The notes: generated by a model from the sequence alone, not told the origin. Shown: positions 1 through 6,752, numbered from the stretch's first letter. The stretch: DNA of 7,464 nucleotides from Phycisphaerae bacterium (GCA_029259995.1 JAJDEC010000075.1:1-7464); one strand, 5' to 3'. Program-made: numbers and translations.

Positions 1-98
1 TGGTCGATGTCGACGAAGCTCCAGTTCAGCCGCCTGGCAAGAACGCGGCCGACGGTTGTCTTGCCGCTTCCTCGTGATCCGATCAAGAATATATTCAA
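1..98 (-). CDS. aroK: Shikimate kinase, N-terminal fragment (runs off left edge)
   Basis: Shikimate kinase phosphorylates the 3-hydroxyl of shikimate with ATP in the cytoplasm. Only the first 32 codons are present. They read (M)NIFLIGSRGSGKTTVGRVLA and on to ...WSFVDID. The P-loop GSRGSGKT (residues 7-14) follows a short beta strand, and the DxD pair (D30, D32) lies where the family places its Mg2+/shikimate-binding aspartates. The start is TTG at 98-96, because its bases overlap the TGA stop of the phosphoesterase gene (TTGA, 98-95). This is a usual arrangement for translational coupling, and the upstream residues in this frame do not resemble the family. The AroD-AroE fusion lies two genes upstream, so successive pathway steps are encoded together. 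Gluconate kinase and other P-loop small-molecule kinases have a similar start, but the GxRGSGKTTVGRxLA...FVDxD pattern and the neighbour favour AroK. The catalytic arginines and lid lie outside the window. Confidence 0.88.
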   Translation of the reverse strand, partial: MNIFLIGSRGSGKTTVGRVLARRLNWSFVDID

Positions 99-949
99 GG
101 TTGACGCCCACGTCGGAGGTTCGTGACTTGTGCATTCGCAACGTCGATTTCCACGACGGCGTAACACAGGACTTTGACAGACTGCCCCGGGTTTACCGCG
201 GTCGTCGGACCCAGCACATCTATGAAATCACCTGAAACATCCGGCGATTCGTGAATGTGACCGTGAAGGGAGAGCATGGGCTTCAGACGCTCCAATGCCG
301 TTCGCACGGATCGCGATCCCCACGAATCACCGTGATAGGATTGATCCAGTTTCGTTTCGTAGGGCGGCGCATGGATCACAAACACCCAAGGTGAATTCGG
401 CGCCGTCACTTGTGCAAGTTCTTCTTCGATCGTCGGAATGCCTTTGAATAGCGTGTCTGCACCCAGTTGCTTCATGCGAGAGAATTTCCGCTCCCAGCGC
501 GCTCCGCCGACGAGCGGCGGTTCATCACCTGGCCGATCCAACCGTTCAAAGTCCTTGACGAACCACGGCGTCGGCGGCGTGCAGGAATATCCGAGGAAGC
601 TGACGCCGTTCACGACGGCAGCCTCCGTCGGTGTCAGCACTTTGAGAAGTCCTTCGCTGGAGAGCGCCCCCATCGCATCCACGGCGCTGGCCCAGTCGTG
701 ATTGCCGAAAATGACAAACAGCTCGTCGCAACCCGACGCCTTACGCAAGTCCACCACGTTGGACCTGAATTGTCCGGCGACAAATTTCGGCTGTCCCCGG
801 CCCAGATCTTTGGCATTGAGCGCGGAATCATCCGGCAGCAGATCTCCGCCCAGGACGATCACGTTCGGCTTCTCAACTTCGACCACAGAGCGCAAGCGCT
901 CGTAGTGCGACGAGTTACCGTGCAAATCCGACGTATACAGCAGCTTCAT
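95..949 (-). CDS. Calcineurin-like metallophosphoesterase
   Basis: This 284-residue protein is a probable dinuclear-metal phosphoesterase of the calcineurin superfamily. The metal-binding blocks appear in order: SDLHGN (D8, H10), GGDLLP (D36), FGNHDW (N83, H84), a histidine strand FVIHAPPY (H193), and LHGHIHES (H229, H231). No signal peptide or membrane segment is visible, so it is probably cytoplasmic. The substrate cannot be read from sequence; members cleave phosphomonoesters, phosphodiesters or nucleotides. The ATG at 949 is preceded by a weak GGA Shine-Dalgarno about 6 bases upstream, and the protein begins directly with the first beta strand (MKLLYTSDLHG), so the start is good. The stop overlaps the TTG start of shikimate kinase. 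A 177-base gap separates it from the AroD-AroE gene upstream. A role in aromatic biosynthesis is not established; the position between two shikimate genes may be only operon packing. Confidence 0.9.
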   Translation of the reverse strand: MKLLYTSDLHGNSSHYERLRSVVEVEKPNVIVLGGDLLPDDSALNAKDLGRGQPKFVAGQFRSNVVDLRKASGCDELFVIFGNHDWASAVDAMGALSSEGLLKVLTPTEAAVVNGVSFLGYSCTPPTPWFVKDFERLDRPGDEPPLVGGARWERKFSRMKQLGADTLFKGIPTIEEELAQVTAPNSPWVFVIHAPPYETKLDQSYHGDSWGSRSVRTALERLKPMLSLHGHIHESPDVSGDFIDVLGPTTAVNPGQSVKVLCYAVVEIDVANAQVTNLRRGRQP

Positions 950-1041
950 GCGCGTCCATTGAGGCCTGCCGAAGGCGTGTCATCATGACCGCCCGGCGAA
1001 TCATCCTTGTAATACACCCCAAGTTTGCCACCAAGCGAGTG

Positions 1042-1061
1042 CCGGGTCAAATCCGACCCGG
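1042..1061 (-). other. Hairpin in the aroDE-phosphoesterase gap
   Basis: A perfect 7-bp inverted repeat (CCGGGTC / GACCCGG, 6-base loop) lies in the 177 bases between the AroD-AroE stop and the phosphoesterase start. No T-tract follows it on the minus strand, so it is not a standard intrinsic terminator. It could be a processing or stabilising stem-loop in a shared transcript, or chance in GC-rich DNA. I see no convincing promoter in the rest of the gap. Confidence 0.35.
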
Positions 1062-1126
1062 GAATTGCCGAGACTTCGCGGCCGGGGCCACTTGATCGCT
1101 GGCGGATCCTGTTCCCGCTTTTCCGA

Positions 1127-2740
1127 TCACCTCTTGCGAACCGTTGGCGTCTCAGTGGCTCCGAGAGCCCGTGTGTAAGCACTGACGTCAACCGACGCAT
1201 TCATCCAGAATTCCCATTGGGCGGCCGCCTGAGTGGCAAACATCGTCAATCCGCTGACAACGCGGCATCCAGCCGATTTCGCCTCGCGGAGCATCCGCGT
1301 TTCCGGCGGAGAATAGACAGTATCCACGACCGCAGGCTTCCCCGGAAATTCGGGCCCCGGCCACGCAGAGGCGTCCACATCCGGCGTCATCCCGACACTT
1401 GTACAATTCACAATGAGATCCGTCGGGATTCCCGCTCGCTGATCCCACGGAGTCGCCCGGACACCGAATTTCTCGACCAGCCCCTCCGCGCGGTCGGCGG
1501 ATCGATTCGACACGCAAACGTCCGCGCCGTGATCGACGAGTGATGCCACGACTGCCCGACTGACGCCTCCCGCACCCAGAACCAGCACCCGCAGACCGGC
1601 CAGATGTTCTGGCTGCATTTCGAGCCCCGATGAGATCGCGGCAATTGCGCCGCGATAATCCGTATTCGTCCCGCGCCAACCTGAATTCGAATCGAATCCC
1701 AGCGTGTTGACGGCGCCGACCCGCGTCGCAACCTCGTCGATCTGACCGCCGCACTCGCGCAGAAATCGCATGGCGTCGGCCTTATGGGGAATCGTCACGC
1801 TGAAGCCGCGAAATCCCAACGCCGGGCGCGATTCAACTTCCAGCAGGAGCGCCTTGAGTGATTCGTATCCCGGCGCGACATCGAGTGGCACGTACACAGC
1901 CGGAAAATCCGCCCCCGCAAAGACCGCGTTGTGCGCCGCCGGGCTCCGCGAATGACCGATGGGATGCCCGATGACGCCGAACACAGCCATTTCCGGAACC
2001 ATCGAATCCCAACGATATATCCCACGGAAATCATCGATAGACAATTGGCCGGGCGCCGTTGCACGCTCGGGAGTCAGGTTGGCGAACGATGCGAAAGCGT
2101 TGAATTTCGGCGCCAGAATACGGGACACGACGCCGAGTTCGCCCATGCAAATCGCGATGACTGGCTTCGGACACGTTTGCATGATGTCGAACACCTCGAA
2201 ACAGTCGCGAACACTTCTCGCCGGCCATGCAACTTTCACGACGTCGCACAACGGCGCTTCCACGCAGGCCAGCAAATCCGATTGAAGGGCTTTCGGCCGG
2301 CCGCGAAAGTCATGCATGGACATCACAAGTCGCCGTCGATTGGATTGACTTCGCACACCCTTCCGTTCGCTTGCCCGCGACAGCGCTTCCGCCATCAACG
2401 TACGATGGGATTCCGACGCCTGCCACGTCCTGAGCTCCAGGTCGATCATGTCGAATGCCGGCGCCAGCCGATCGATGCGGGAGAGCCGTTCTGTGTCCGA
2501 AGCATCCGACTCGCCGCCCTCCGCGCTGGAGCGGTTCGTCAGCAGCAGTTCGACATACTCCGGAAGGTTCGCCACGGCCGATCGCACATCGTCGTCACTC
2601 AATTCGCCGCACATATCAAGTCGCAACTCGATCAGCGTCGCCCCTTTTTCGATTGCGGCGAGTATCAGATCGCGCAGGACCTCGACAGATTCGGCGAATA
2701 CGGGAACAGCAAGATGCGTCGTATTTCTCATGATTGTCAT
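1127..2740 (-). CDS. aroDE: Fused 3-dehydroquinate dehydratase (type I) / shikimate dehydrogenase
   Basis: This bifunctional enzyme of 537 residues dehydrates 3-dehydroquinate to 3-dehydroshikimate and reduces that to shikimate with NADPH. Residues 1-245 are a type I AroD barrel: ELRLD (E38, R40, D42), TNRSSAEGG (68-76), catalytic H143 in SMHDF, Schiff-base lysine K169 in DVVKVAW, R207 in GVVSRI and the APGQ loop (Q232). Residues 252-515 are AroE: GHPIGHSRSP with shikimate-binding S264 and S266, catalytic K320 in VTIPHK, N345 in VGAVNT, D361 in GTNTD, the nucleotide loop GAGGVSRA (389-396), SNRS (411-414) and Q504. All catalytic positions appear intact in both halves. The ATG at 2740 is chosen because it overlaps the stop of the SGNH gene as ATGA (2740-2737); an in-frame ATG three codons later is possible, and neither has a clear Shine-Dalgarno. 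Such fusions are known from plants and chlamydiae. Shikimate kinase lies two genes downstream. The two halves may channel dehydroshikimate (inference). Confidence 0.96.
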   Translation of the reverse strand: MTIMRNTTHLAVPVFAESVEVLRDLILAAIEKGATLIELRLDMCGELSDDDVRSAVANLPEYVELLLTNRSSAEGGESDASDTERLSRIDRLAPAFDMIDLELRTWQASESHRTLMAEALSRASERKGVRSQSNRRRLVMSMHDFRGRPKALQSDLLACVEAPLCDVVKVAWPARSVRDCFEVFDIMQTCPKPVIAICMGELGVVSRILAPKFNAFASFANLTPERATAPGQLSIDDFRGIYRWDSMVPEMAVFGVIGHPIGHSRSPAAHNAVFAGADFPAVYVPLDVAPGYESLKALLLEVESRPALGFRGFSVTIPHKADAMRFLRECGGQIDEVATRVGAVNTLGFDSNSGWRGTNTDYRGAIAAISSGLEMQPEHLAGLRVLVLGAGGVSRAVVASLVDHGADVCVSNRSADRAEGLVEKFGVRATPWDQRAGIPTDLIVNCTSVGMTPDVDASAWPGPEFPGKPAVVDTVYSPPETRMLREAKSAGCRVVSGLTMFATQAAAQWEFWMNASVDVSAYTRALGATETPTVRKR

Positions 2741-4023
2741 GGGGTATGCGTTGATGACTTTGGCGAGTCGGCCTGCATTGTGTGCGGCGCCTCGCGCAGC
2801 AGTCCTTCCTGGATGATGATGTTCACGATCGCTTCGGCGGCGACACGATGCCCCGTCACATTCCAGTGTGGATCGTTGTTCAGATAAAGCGGAAACGCAC
2901 TGGCGTCCCGAAACGCATCAAGCAGCGAACGGCACGGAAAATCGGTCCGCTCGTCGACCTGCGCCAACCAATTGAAGGGCTCAAGCACATACGGCCCGAG
3001 GGGTTTGTAATACTCGGCCTCCCAGTTGTCCGGAGACTCCTTCTCGCTGTATTGAAAATGCCTCGGCAACAACAGCACAAGAAACCGACACTTCAGCTCG
3101 TTCCTGCAATAATCGTCGATGTCACGCAGGTTTCGTTCCGTCTCCTTCGTGAACGGCTCGCTTTCGGACAATGGCTGATTCACGATGTAGAACCGGTCCA
3201 TCGGAACAATTGAATCCGAAACGACGACTGAATTCAGTACAGTCGTCACACGAAACCGCTCCTTCATCTCGTCGAGCATGTGCGAGCTCTTCAGCTTGAA
3301 CGCAAGAAAATCCGCCGCCTTCAACCCGACATACTGCTGACCGTACTGGTATTTGAGATCGTCATGAAAATCCGTCACATCGAGGGACAGGATCACGAGA
3401 TCCGGCTTGTACTTCGGCCCCTTGTCCTTCAACATTCGAAGCGACAGCAGCGGCGAGGACGACGTCCAGCCGAAACTGACGCTTCGAACATTCGGCCCGC
3501 CGCCGCGCTCGTTGAGCAAGCTGGCAACCACATACGGAAACACGTCGGCCGTTTTTTCAATCCGCTCGCCGTAAACAAATGAGTCTCCGATGAAGACGAT
3601 ATTGGCGTCCTCTTCCCGAAAAACGTCGGCGTCGACACTGCATCGCAGACCATCGGAGTTTGTCTGCATCTGTTCGTTGTTGGGACGCATTCGATGATCC
3701 ACATCGGCCCCATGCGTCCTCGTGAGCATCGCGCGAACAATGTAACCGCCGGCCCACTGAAAGATCCCGAATGAAATCACAACGCTGATCGTCAGCGCGA
3801 TGACCTTCGGATTGCGCTTGTAAACGCAGTGATACAGTGCGGCGGCGATCAGTCCGATGACGACCGAAACCATGAGCTGGTTGAACAAAGCCGAAGCCAG
3901 CAGGTAACAGACACACGTCGCAGTCAGATCCGCACGCGGAAGGGACCGGCGCCACGAGAGGATTACAGGCGTCGTGGACTCTGGGGCCTCGGAATCGGAT
4001 TGGCGTCGGTCTTCGTCAGTCAC
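2737..4023 (-). CDS. Membrane-anchored SGNH hydrolase-like protein (AlgX/AlgJ-like)
   Basis: This is a 428-residue protein with a hydrophobic N-terminal region and a C-terminal SGNH/GDSL hydrolase-type domain. Three likely membrane segments lie at about residues 34-51, 52-68 and 73-96. The block I motif FIGDSFVYGE follows, with nucleophile serine S148. Near the C-terminus, DPHWNVTGH carries the catalytic-type D384 and H386. This pattern matches SGNH proteins that move or remove acyl groups on exopolysaccharides; the membrane anchor would put the domain in the periplasm. The start is GTG at 4023, preceded by GGA with 5 bases of spacing. A longer frame to a GTG at 4134 exists, but that extension overlaps the end of the uracil-DNA glycosylase gene and has no recognisable features. 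The stop overlaps the AroD-AroE start as ATGA, implying translational coupling. The substrate is unknown, and no polysaccharide polymerase or MBOAT acyltransferase is visible in the window. Confidence 0.82.
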   Translation of the reverse strand: MTDEDRRQSDSEAPESTTPVILSWRRSLPRADLTATCVCYLLASALFNQLMVSVVIGLIAAALYHCVYKRNPKVIALTISVVISFGIFQWAGGYIVRAMLTRTHGADVDHRMRPNNEQMQTNSDGLRCSVDADVFREEDANIVFIGDSFVYGERIEKTADVFPYVVASLLNERGGGPNVRSVSFGWTSSSPLLSLRMLKDKGPKYKPDLVILSLDVTDFHDDLKYQYGQQYVGLKAADFLAFKLKSSHMLDEMKERFRVTTVLNSVVVSDSIVPMDRFYIVNQPLSESEPFTKETERNLRDIDDYCRNELKCRFLVLLLPRHFQYSEKESPDNWEAEYYKPLGPYVLEPFNWLAQVDERTDFPCRSLLDAFRDASAFPLYLNNDPHWNVTGHRVAAEAIVNIIIQEGLLREAPHTMQADSPKSSTHTP

Positions 4024-4084
4024 GTTGTTCCAGTTTAGGCGGATTCGGAATTCGCGAAAACCAGCGGTATGACCGGCGCCCTGG

Positions 4085-4888
4085 CTAACGGCCGGGAATC
4101 GCAATGCCGAGGGCACGCAATTCCGCTGTCGCACGCGCTGCCCAGCCTCGATTCGCGATCGGACTCGCCGGGCTTGGATGCAGGATTCGACCGATCTTCA
4201 GATCGCAATCCGCAAACAGTGACTTCAGTCGTTTTTCCGCGAACACGCCGACGCCGATGAGAATCTCAGGGCGAATGAGAGACACGCTCGAACGCAGGGC
4301 TTCATCGCAGGCCTCAAAAAGCGGTCCCGCCTCCTCCGCCGGCAATCGATCCGGCGTCCGATTCCTGCCTGACGACTCAAGAAAGCAGAGCGGGCAGTAG
4401 TTTGTAACAAAGAACGTCTTGAAGAACGTCGCTGGCGTCTTGTATCGCTCGCGCGCCCATCCCCACAGTCTTGCTCCGCTGACTTCGCTGCGTTCACACT
4501 TCAGACCGAGTACGGGCCGTTTCGGATGCTCGTCCACCGGCGTCTCGATCGGTGCACGGATTTTCAACCAATCCCGGACTGCCCCAACTTCGCCGAACGG
4601 AATCCCGGTTTGGGCCATGCCCCACGGGCCCGGGTTCATTCCCAGCAGGAGCACGCGCTTCGGCCCCGATGCGTGCTTGGTCAGAAACTGCGAGACCATC
4701 TCTCCAGCATACTCGAGCGGGTTATAGACGTGAGTCACCGGCTCGGCGAACGTCATCGCGGACAATCGCGCGCTCAGTGTCGCGTATGTTTCGATCAGTG
4801 ATCGCGTCGTTCTTGATCGGGACTTCGTTGGCAAAACAGGCGTGCTCTGGGGGGACTGCGCCGCGCTTGGTGGACGACGTCGTATCAA
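4085..4888 (-). CDS. SMUG1: SMUG1-family uracil-DNA glycosylase
   Basis: The enzyme removes uracil, and in studied members oxidised pyrimidines, from DNA as the first step of base excision repair. Family blocks are very clear: VTHVYNPLEYA (51-61), the catalytic loop GMNPGPWGMAQTG (83-95, N85 as water-positioning asparagine), PFGEV, EHPKRPVLGL, SEVSGARLWG (134-143), TNYCPL with base-recognition N163, GRNRTP, and the C-terminal HPSPASP loop (237-243, H237), which inserts into the helix. The main deviation is W89 where vertebrate SMUG1 has Phe (GPF). The frame opens at TTG 4888, giving 267 residues, but the first 30 or so are low-complexity and basic. No candidate start (TTG 4888, TTG 4834, CTG 4798) has a good Shine-Dalgarno. 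The ATG at 4756 would cut into the first family helix, so the true start is uncertain but probably lies at or before 4798. It lies between the zinc-ribbon and SGNH genes with gaps of about 50 and 61 bases. Confidence 0.93.
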   Translation of the reverse strand: MIRRRPPSAAQSPQSTPVLPTKSRSRTTRSLIETYATLSARLSAMTFAEPVTHVYNPLEYAGEMVSQFLTKHASGPKRVLLLGMNPGPWGMAQTGIPFGEVGAVRDWLKIRAPIETPVDEHPKRPVLGLKCERSEVSGARLWGWARERYKTPATFFKTFFVTNYCPLCFLESSGRNRTPDRLPAEEAGPLFEACDEALRSSVSLIRPEILIGVGVFAEKRLKSLFADCDLKIGRILHPSPASPIANRGWAARATAELRALGIAIPGR

Positions 4889-4900
4889 CGAGTGTGGATT

Positions 4901-4920
4901 GACTGTCGATGACGACAGTC
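4901..4920 (-). other. Stem-loop between zinc-ribbon and SMUG1 genes
   Basis: A perfect 8-bp inverted repeat, GACTGTCG and CGACAGTC, flanks a 4-base loop in the 49-base gap between these genes. On the minus strand it is followed by AATCC, not a T-run, so it is not a classical terminator. It sits just ahead of the uncertain SMUG1 start and could affect its translation or mRNA processing. Function is inferred from structure only. Confidence 0.45.
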
Positions 4921-4937
4921 TCGCGATTCGGAAAACG

Positions 4938-5447
4938 TCAGCCGTCCAGATCGGGGGCGAGAATCCGACTCCAACGCATGTTCAACGCCTGAATCTTCGC
5001 CTCAAGCCGAATCCGCTCGCGGCGCAGCGCCTTGGCCCGTGCCGGATCCTGCGGTTCTGCGGCAAGTTCGAGGATGACTTTCTCAAGCGATTCCTCTTCA
5101 ATCTCGAGCGCCGTCTGAACTTCTGATACAGAACTGATCGCGTCAATTTCCTCCTGAAATTGCTCCGGATCGCTTCCCGCCTCACCAAGTGAGCGCGCCT
5201 TTCGCTCGCCGCATTTTGGACATACGGAGTACCCAAGATCGTCCTGTTCCGCGACATACGCGTCGGCAGGCATTTCGCCGTCGAAATTGCAGGCGCTGCA
5301 TTCAACGCGGTACATGATCCCCGCGACCGAGGCCACGAGCTCAGCCCGCCGTCGACGCTCGGAACTCCCGCCCAGATACAACGCCACGGCAGCAACGACC
5401 AGACAAACGACAACGATGATAATCTTCGTTCGATTGGACTTTTCGAT
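4938..5447 (-). CDS. Small membrane-anchored zinc-ribbon / coiled-coil protein
   Basis: I do not recognise a named family. From ATC at 5447 the product would be about 169 residues: a short basic head (EKSNRTK), one transmembrane segment (about 9-27), a basic patch (RRRR), a zinc ribbon with CSAC (C50, C53) and CPKC (C76, C79) separated by 22 residues, then a charged, probably coiled-coil tail (about 94-160). No ATG, GTG or TTG lies in frame between the TAA at 5468-5466 and the GTG at 5387. Starting at that GTG, or at the ATG at 5315, would remove most or all of the membrane segment. The only strong Shine-Dalgarno (GGGGAGGT) is ideally spaced for ATC at 5447 and too close for CTG at 5453, so the annotated start is provisional. 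It is the first gene after a terminator and so probably the first in the run to SMUG1. Zinc ribbons of this kind often bind nucleic acid or protein; the function here is unknown. Confidence 0.7.
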   Translation of the reverse strand: MEKSNRTKIIIVVVCLVVAAVALYLGGSSERRRRAELVASVAGIMYRVECSACNFDGEMPADAYVAEQDDLGYSVCPKCGERKARSLGEAGSDPEQFQEEIDAISSVSEVQTALEIEEESLEKVILELAAEPQDPARAKALRRERIRLEAKIQALNMRWSRILAPDLDG

Positions 5448-5453
5448 CGGCAG

Positions 5454-5462
5454 AACCTCCCC
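5454..5462 (-). promoter_or_regulatory. Strong ribosome binding site of the zinc-ribbon gene
   Basis: GGGGAGGTT on the minus strand is the best Shine-Dalgarno in the window after the prepilin one. It lies about 7 bases before ATC at 5447 and only 1-2 bases before CTG at 5453. No ATG, GTG or TTG is in range, so this site decides for a non-canonical start or points to a local sequence error. Confidence 0.65.
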
Positions 5463-5495
5463 AGCTTAGAAACTTGAATACTGGCACATCGAACG

Positions 5496-5537
5496 AAAAA
5501 GCCAGAACCCATTGTGTATCTCACACAATGGGTTCTG
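5496..5537 (-). terminator. Intrinsic terminator after the prepilin-type gene
   Basis: A perfect 15-bp stem (5503-5517 with 5523-5537, core AGAACCCATTGTGT) with a 5-base loop is followed on the minus strand by GC and five Ts, then CGTT. It lies about 135 bases beyond the prepilin stop and ends that transcript before the zinc-ribbon gene. On the plus strand no T-run follows, so it works in one direction only. The 135 bases between (5538-5672) show no gene that I can support. Confidence 0.85.
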
Positions 5538-5672
5538 ATATTGCATACATGTTTCTACTGGCTTTGCACGTGTCTGGCAAGCGACTCAACGACGCGACGA
5601 GCCACGGTCGGCCCCATCATATGGACACCCAATCTGGACACGTGCGAGTCTCAATCCAGAATCGCGCGGCGA

Positions 5673-6716
5673 TCAGGGATCAAAGCGAATGTAGTGATCC
5701 GGCATGACAAAGTCGAACCACTCCGTGCCATTCGTGTCACGCGGATGACTGTCGTATTGCCACTCGGGCGAACGCCACGCAGTTCGCCAAAACGCCGTGA
5801 GATTCTGGAAATCCGAAGGTCGATTCATCGATCCCTGCTTGAGACAATTGACGGTCGAAGCATGCCCGTCCGCAAACGTGACGTTGAACTTGCCCAACTT
5901 GCCGTGCGATCCCATGATGCCGACCGGCTGTCCGCCAGGTCGATTGCCGCCCCAAAGCTGAATGTTGGCCGTTCCGATCTCGACAGTATTGGACAACGCC
6001 TGAATGAATCGTGACTCCCAGAACAGCAAGGCCTTCGCGGAATCGCCGAACTGTGAGGCAGAGCGCTTGTATGCGCCGAATCGGCGATAAACGAGCCCCG
6101 TGGAATCCCACTGGTGATCCTTGTAACCGTAAAAGTCACCCATGTAGCTGTTGCCAGTCGCCAGGAAGCTTGACTGGTAATAGTCATCACGTGCGGCCCC
6201 GGCCCGTGCAGGAGCCTGAGCAGCGTAGGCGGACGCTTCCCAGCCTTCATTTCCGCCGCAGCGGAAGACGCTGAAATCGTTGCCCAATGCGCCGGCTTGC
6301 TGCGTGCCATACATGAGTTTGTTCATGAACCGGCCTTCCGGCCCTTCTGCATCCGCGTCCGCGCCTTGCTGGCCTTTCTGCTTGAATCGCGGATCGGTTC
6401 CGGCGCCGCCACCCCAATCATGATCGCCTGCGCCCATCCAACGGCCAATGGCCAAGGCCTGGCCCGGGTTTTCATGGACCGCATCTTCGTGCGTTGCATC
6501 GTGAGGCGTATGCAGCCGATTCTTGATGTCCTGAACGGAGTTCATCTGAGCATATGACGCATGCTGCCGAAGGTTGGTCAGGCATTTCACCCGGCCGCCT
6601 TCACGCTGTGCAGCGCTCAGGGCTGGCAAAAGAATCGAAATGAGCACCGCGATGATGGCGATCACCACGAGCAGCTCTATGAGCGTAAATCCGTACCGTC
6701 GACCTTCCCGAAACAT
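5673..6716 (-). CDS. Prepilin-type N-terminal cleavage/methylation protein (DUF1559-like pseudopilin)
   Basis: This 347-residue protein has a type IV pilin/type II secretion signal: a basic head MFREGRRYG, cleavage expected between G9 and F10, then FTLIELLVVIAIIAVLI with Glu at mature position 5. The hydrophobic helix (10-31) holds it in the membrane until assembly. It continues as PALSAAQ and CLTNLRQ, usual for planctomycete pseudopilin-like proteins. Near the C-terminus is HGKLGKFNVTFADGH (H271...D283-G284). This resembles the 'H-X9-DG' motif of the family, but with 11 residues in the gap. The middle holds a glycine-rich and acidic low-complexity stretch (about 102-128). The ATG at 6716 is set by AAGGAGA six bases upstream; an extension to TTG at 6752 has no family features. 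It appears monocistronic, between two terminators. Planctomycete genomes carry many such genes; the specific role, whether pilus, secretion or envelope scaffold, is unknown. Confidence 0.9.
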   Translation of the reverse strand: MFREGRRYGFTLIELLVVIAIIAVLISILLPALSAAQREGGRVKCLTNLRQHASYAQMNSVQDIKNRLHTPHDATHEDAVHENPGQALAIGRWMGAGDHDWGGGAGTDPRFKQKGQQGADADAEGPEGRFMNKLMYGTQQAGALGNDFSVFRCGGNEGWEASAYAAQAPARAGAARDDYYQSSFLATGNSYMGDFYGYKDHQWDSTGLVYRRFGAYKRSASQFGDSAKALLFWESRFIQALSNTVEIGTANIQLWGGNRPGGQPVGIMGSHGKLGKFNVTFADGHASTVNCLKQGSMNRPSDFQNLTAFWRTAWRSPEWQYDSHPRDTNGTEWFDFVMPDHYIRFDP

Positions 6717-6722
6717 GAGCAA

Positions 6723-6729
6723 TCTCCTT
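6723..6729 (-). promoter_or_regulatory. Ribosome binding site of the prepilin-type gene
   Basis: AAGGAGA on the minus strand lies six bases before the ATG at 6716. This fixes the start at the residue before FREGRR and excludes the upstream TTG at 6752. Confidence 0.85.
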
Positions 6730-6752
6730 CTGCAACGATTTTGATAGCACAA

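Noticed and set aside
946..1200. Small 84-residue minus-strand frame in the aroDE-phosphoesterase gap
   Set aside because: It overlaps the end of AroD-AroE in another frame, has arginine-rich random-like composition and no ribosome binding site.
1931..2887. Plus-strand 318-residue open frame
   Set aside because: It is antisense to the AroD-AroE gene, whose catalytic motifs are all intact; the plus product is Arg/His-rich and of low credibility.
4024..4134. N-terminal extension of the SGNH hydrolase to GTG 4134
   Set aside because: It overlaps the conserved end of the SMUG1 gene by about 50 bases, shows no signal or domain, and GTG 4023 has a Shine-Dalgarno.
4982..5524. Minus-strand 180-residue open frame in another frame across the zinc-ribbon gene
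   Set aside because: It lacks motifs, runs through the terminator stem, and conflicts with the frame that carries the CxxC pairs and coiled coil.
6717..6752. Extension of the prepilin-type gene to TTG 6752
   Set aside because: The strong AAGGAGA at 6729-6723 would lie inside the coding region, and the usual short basic head begins at ATG 6716.
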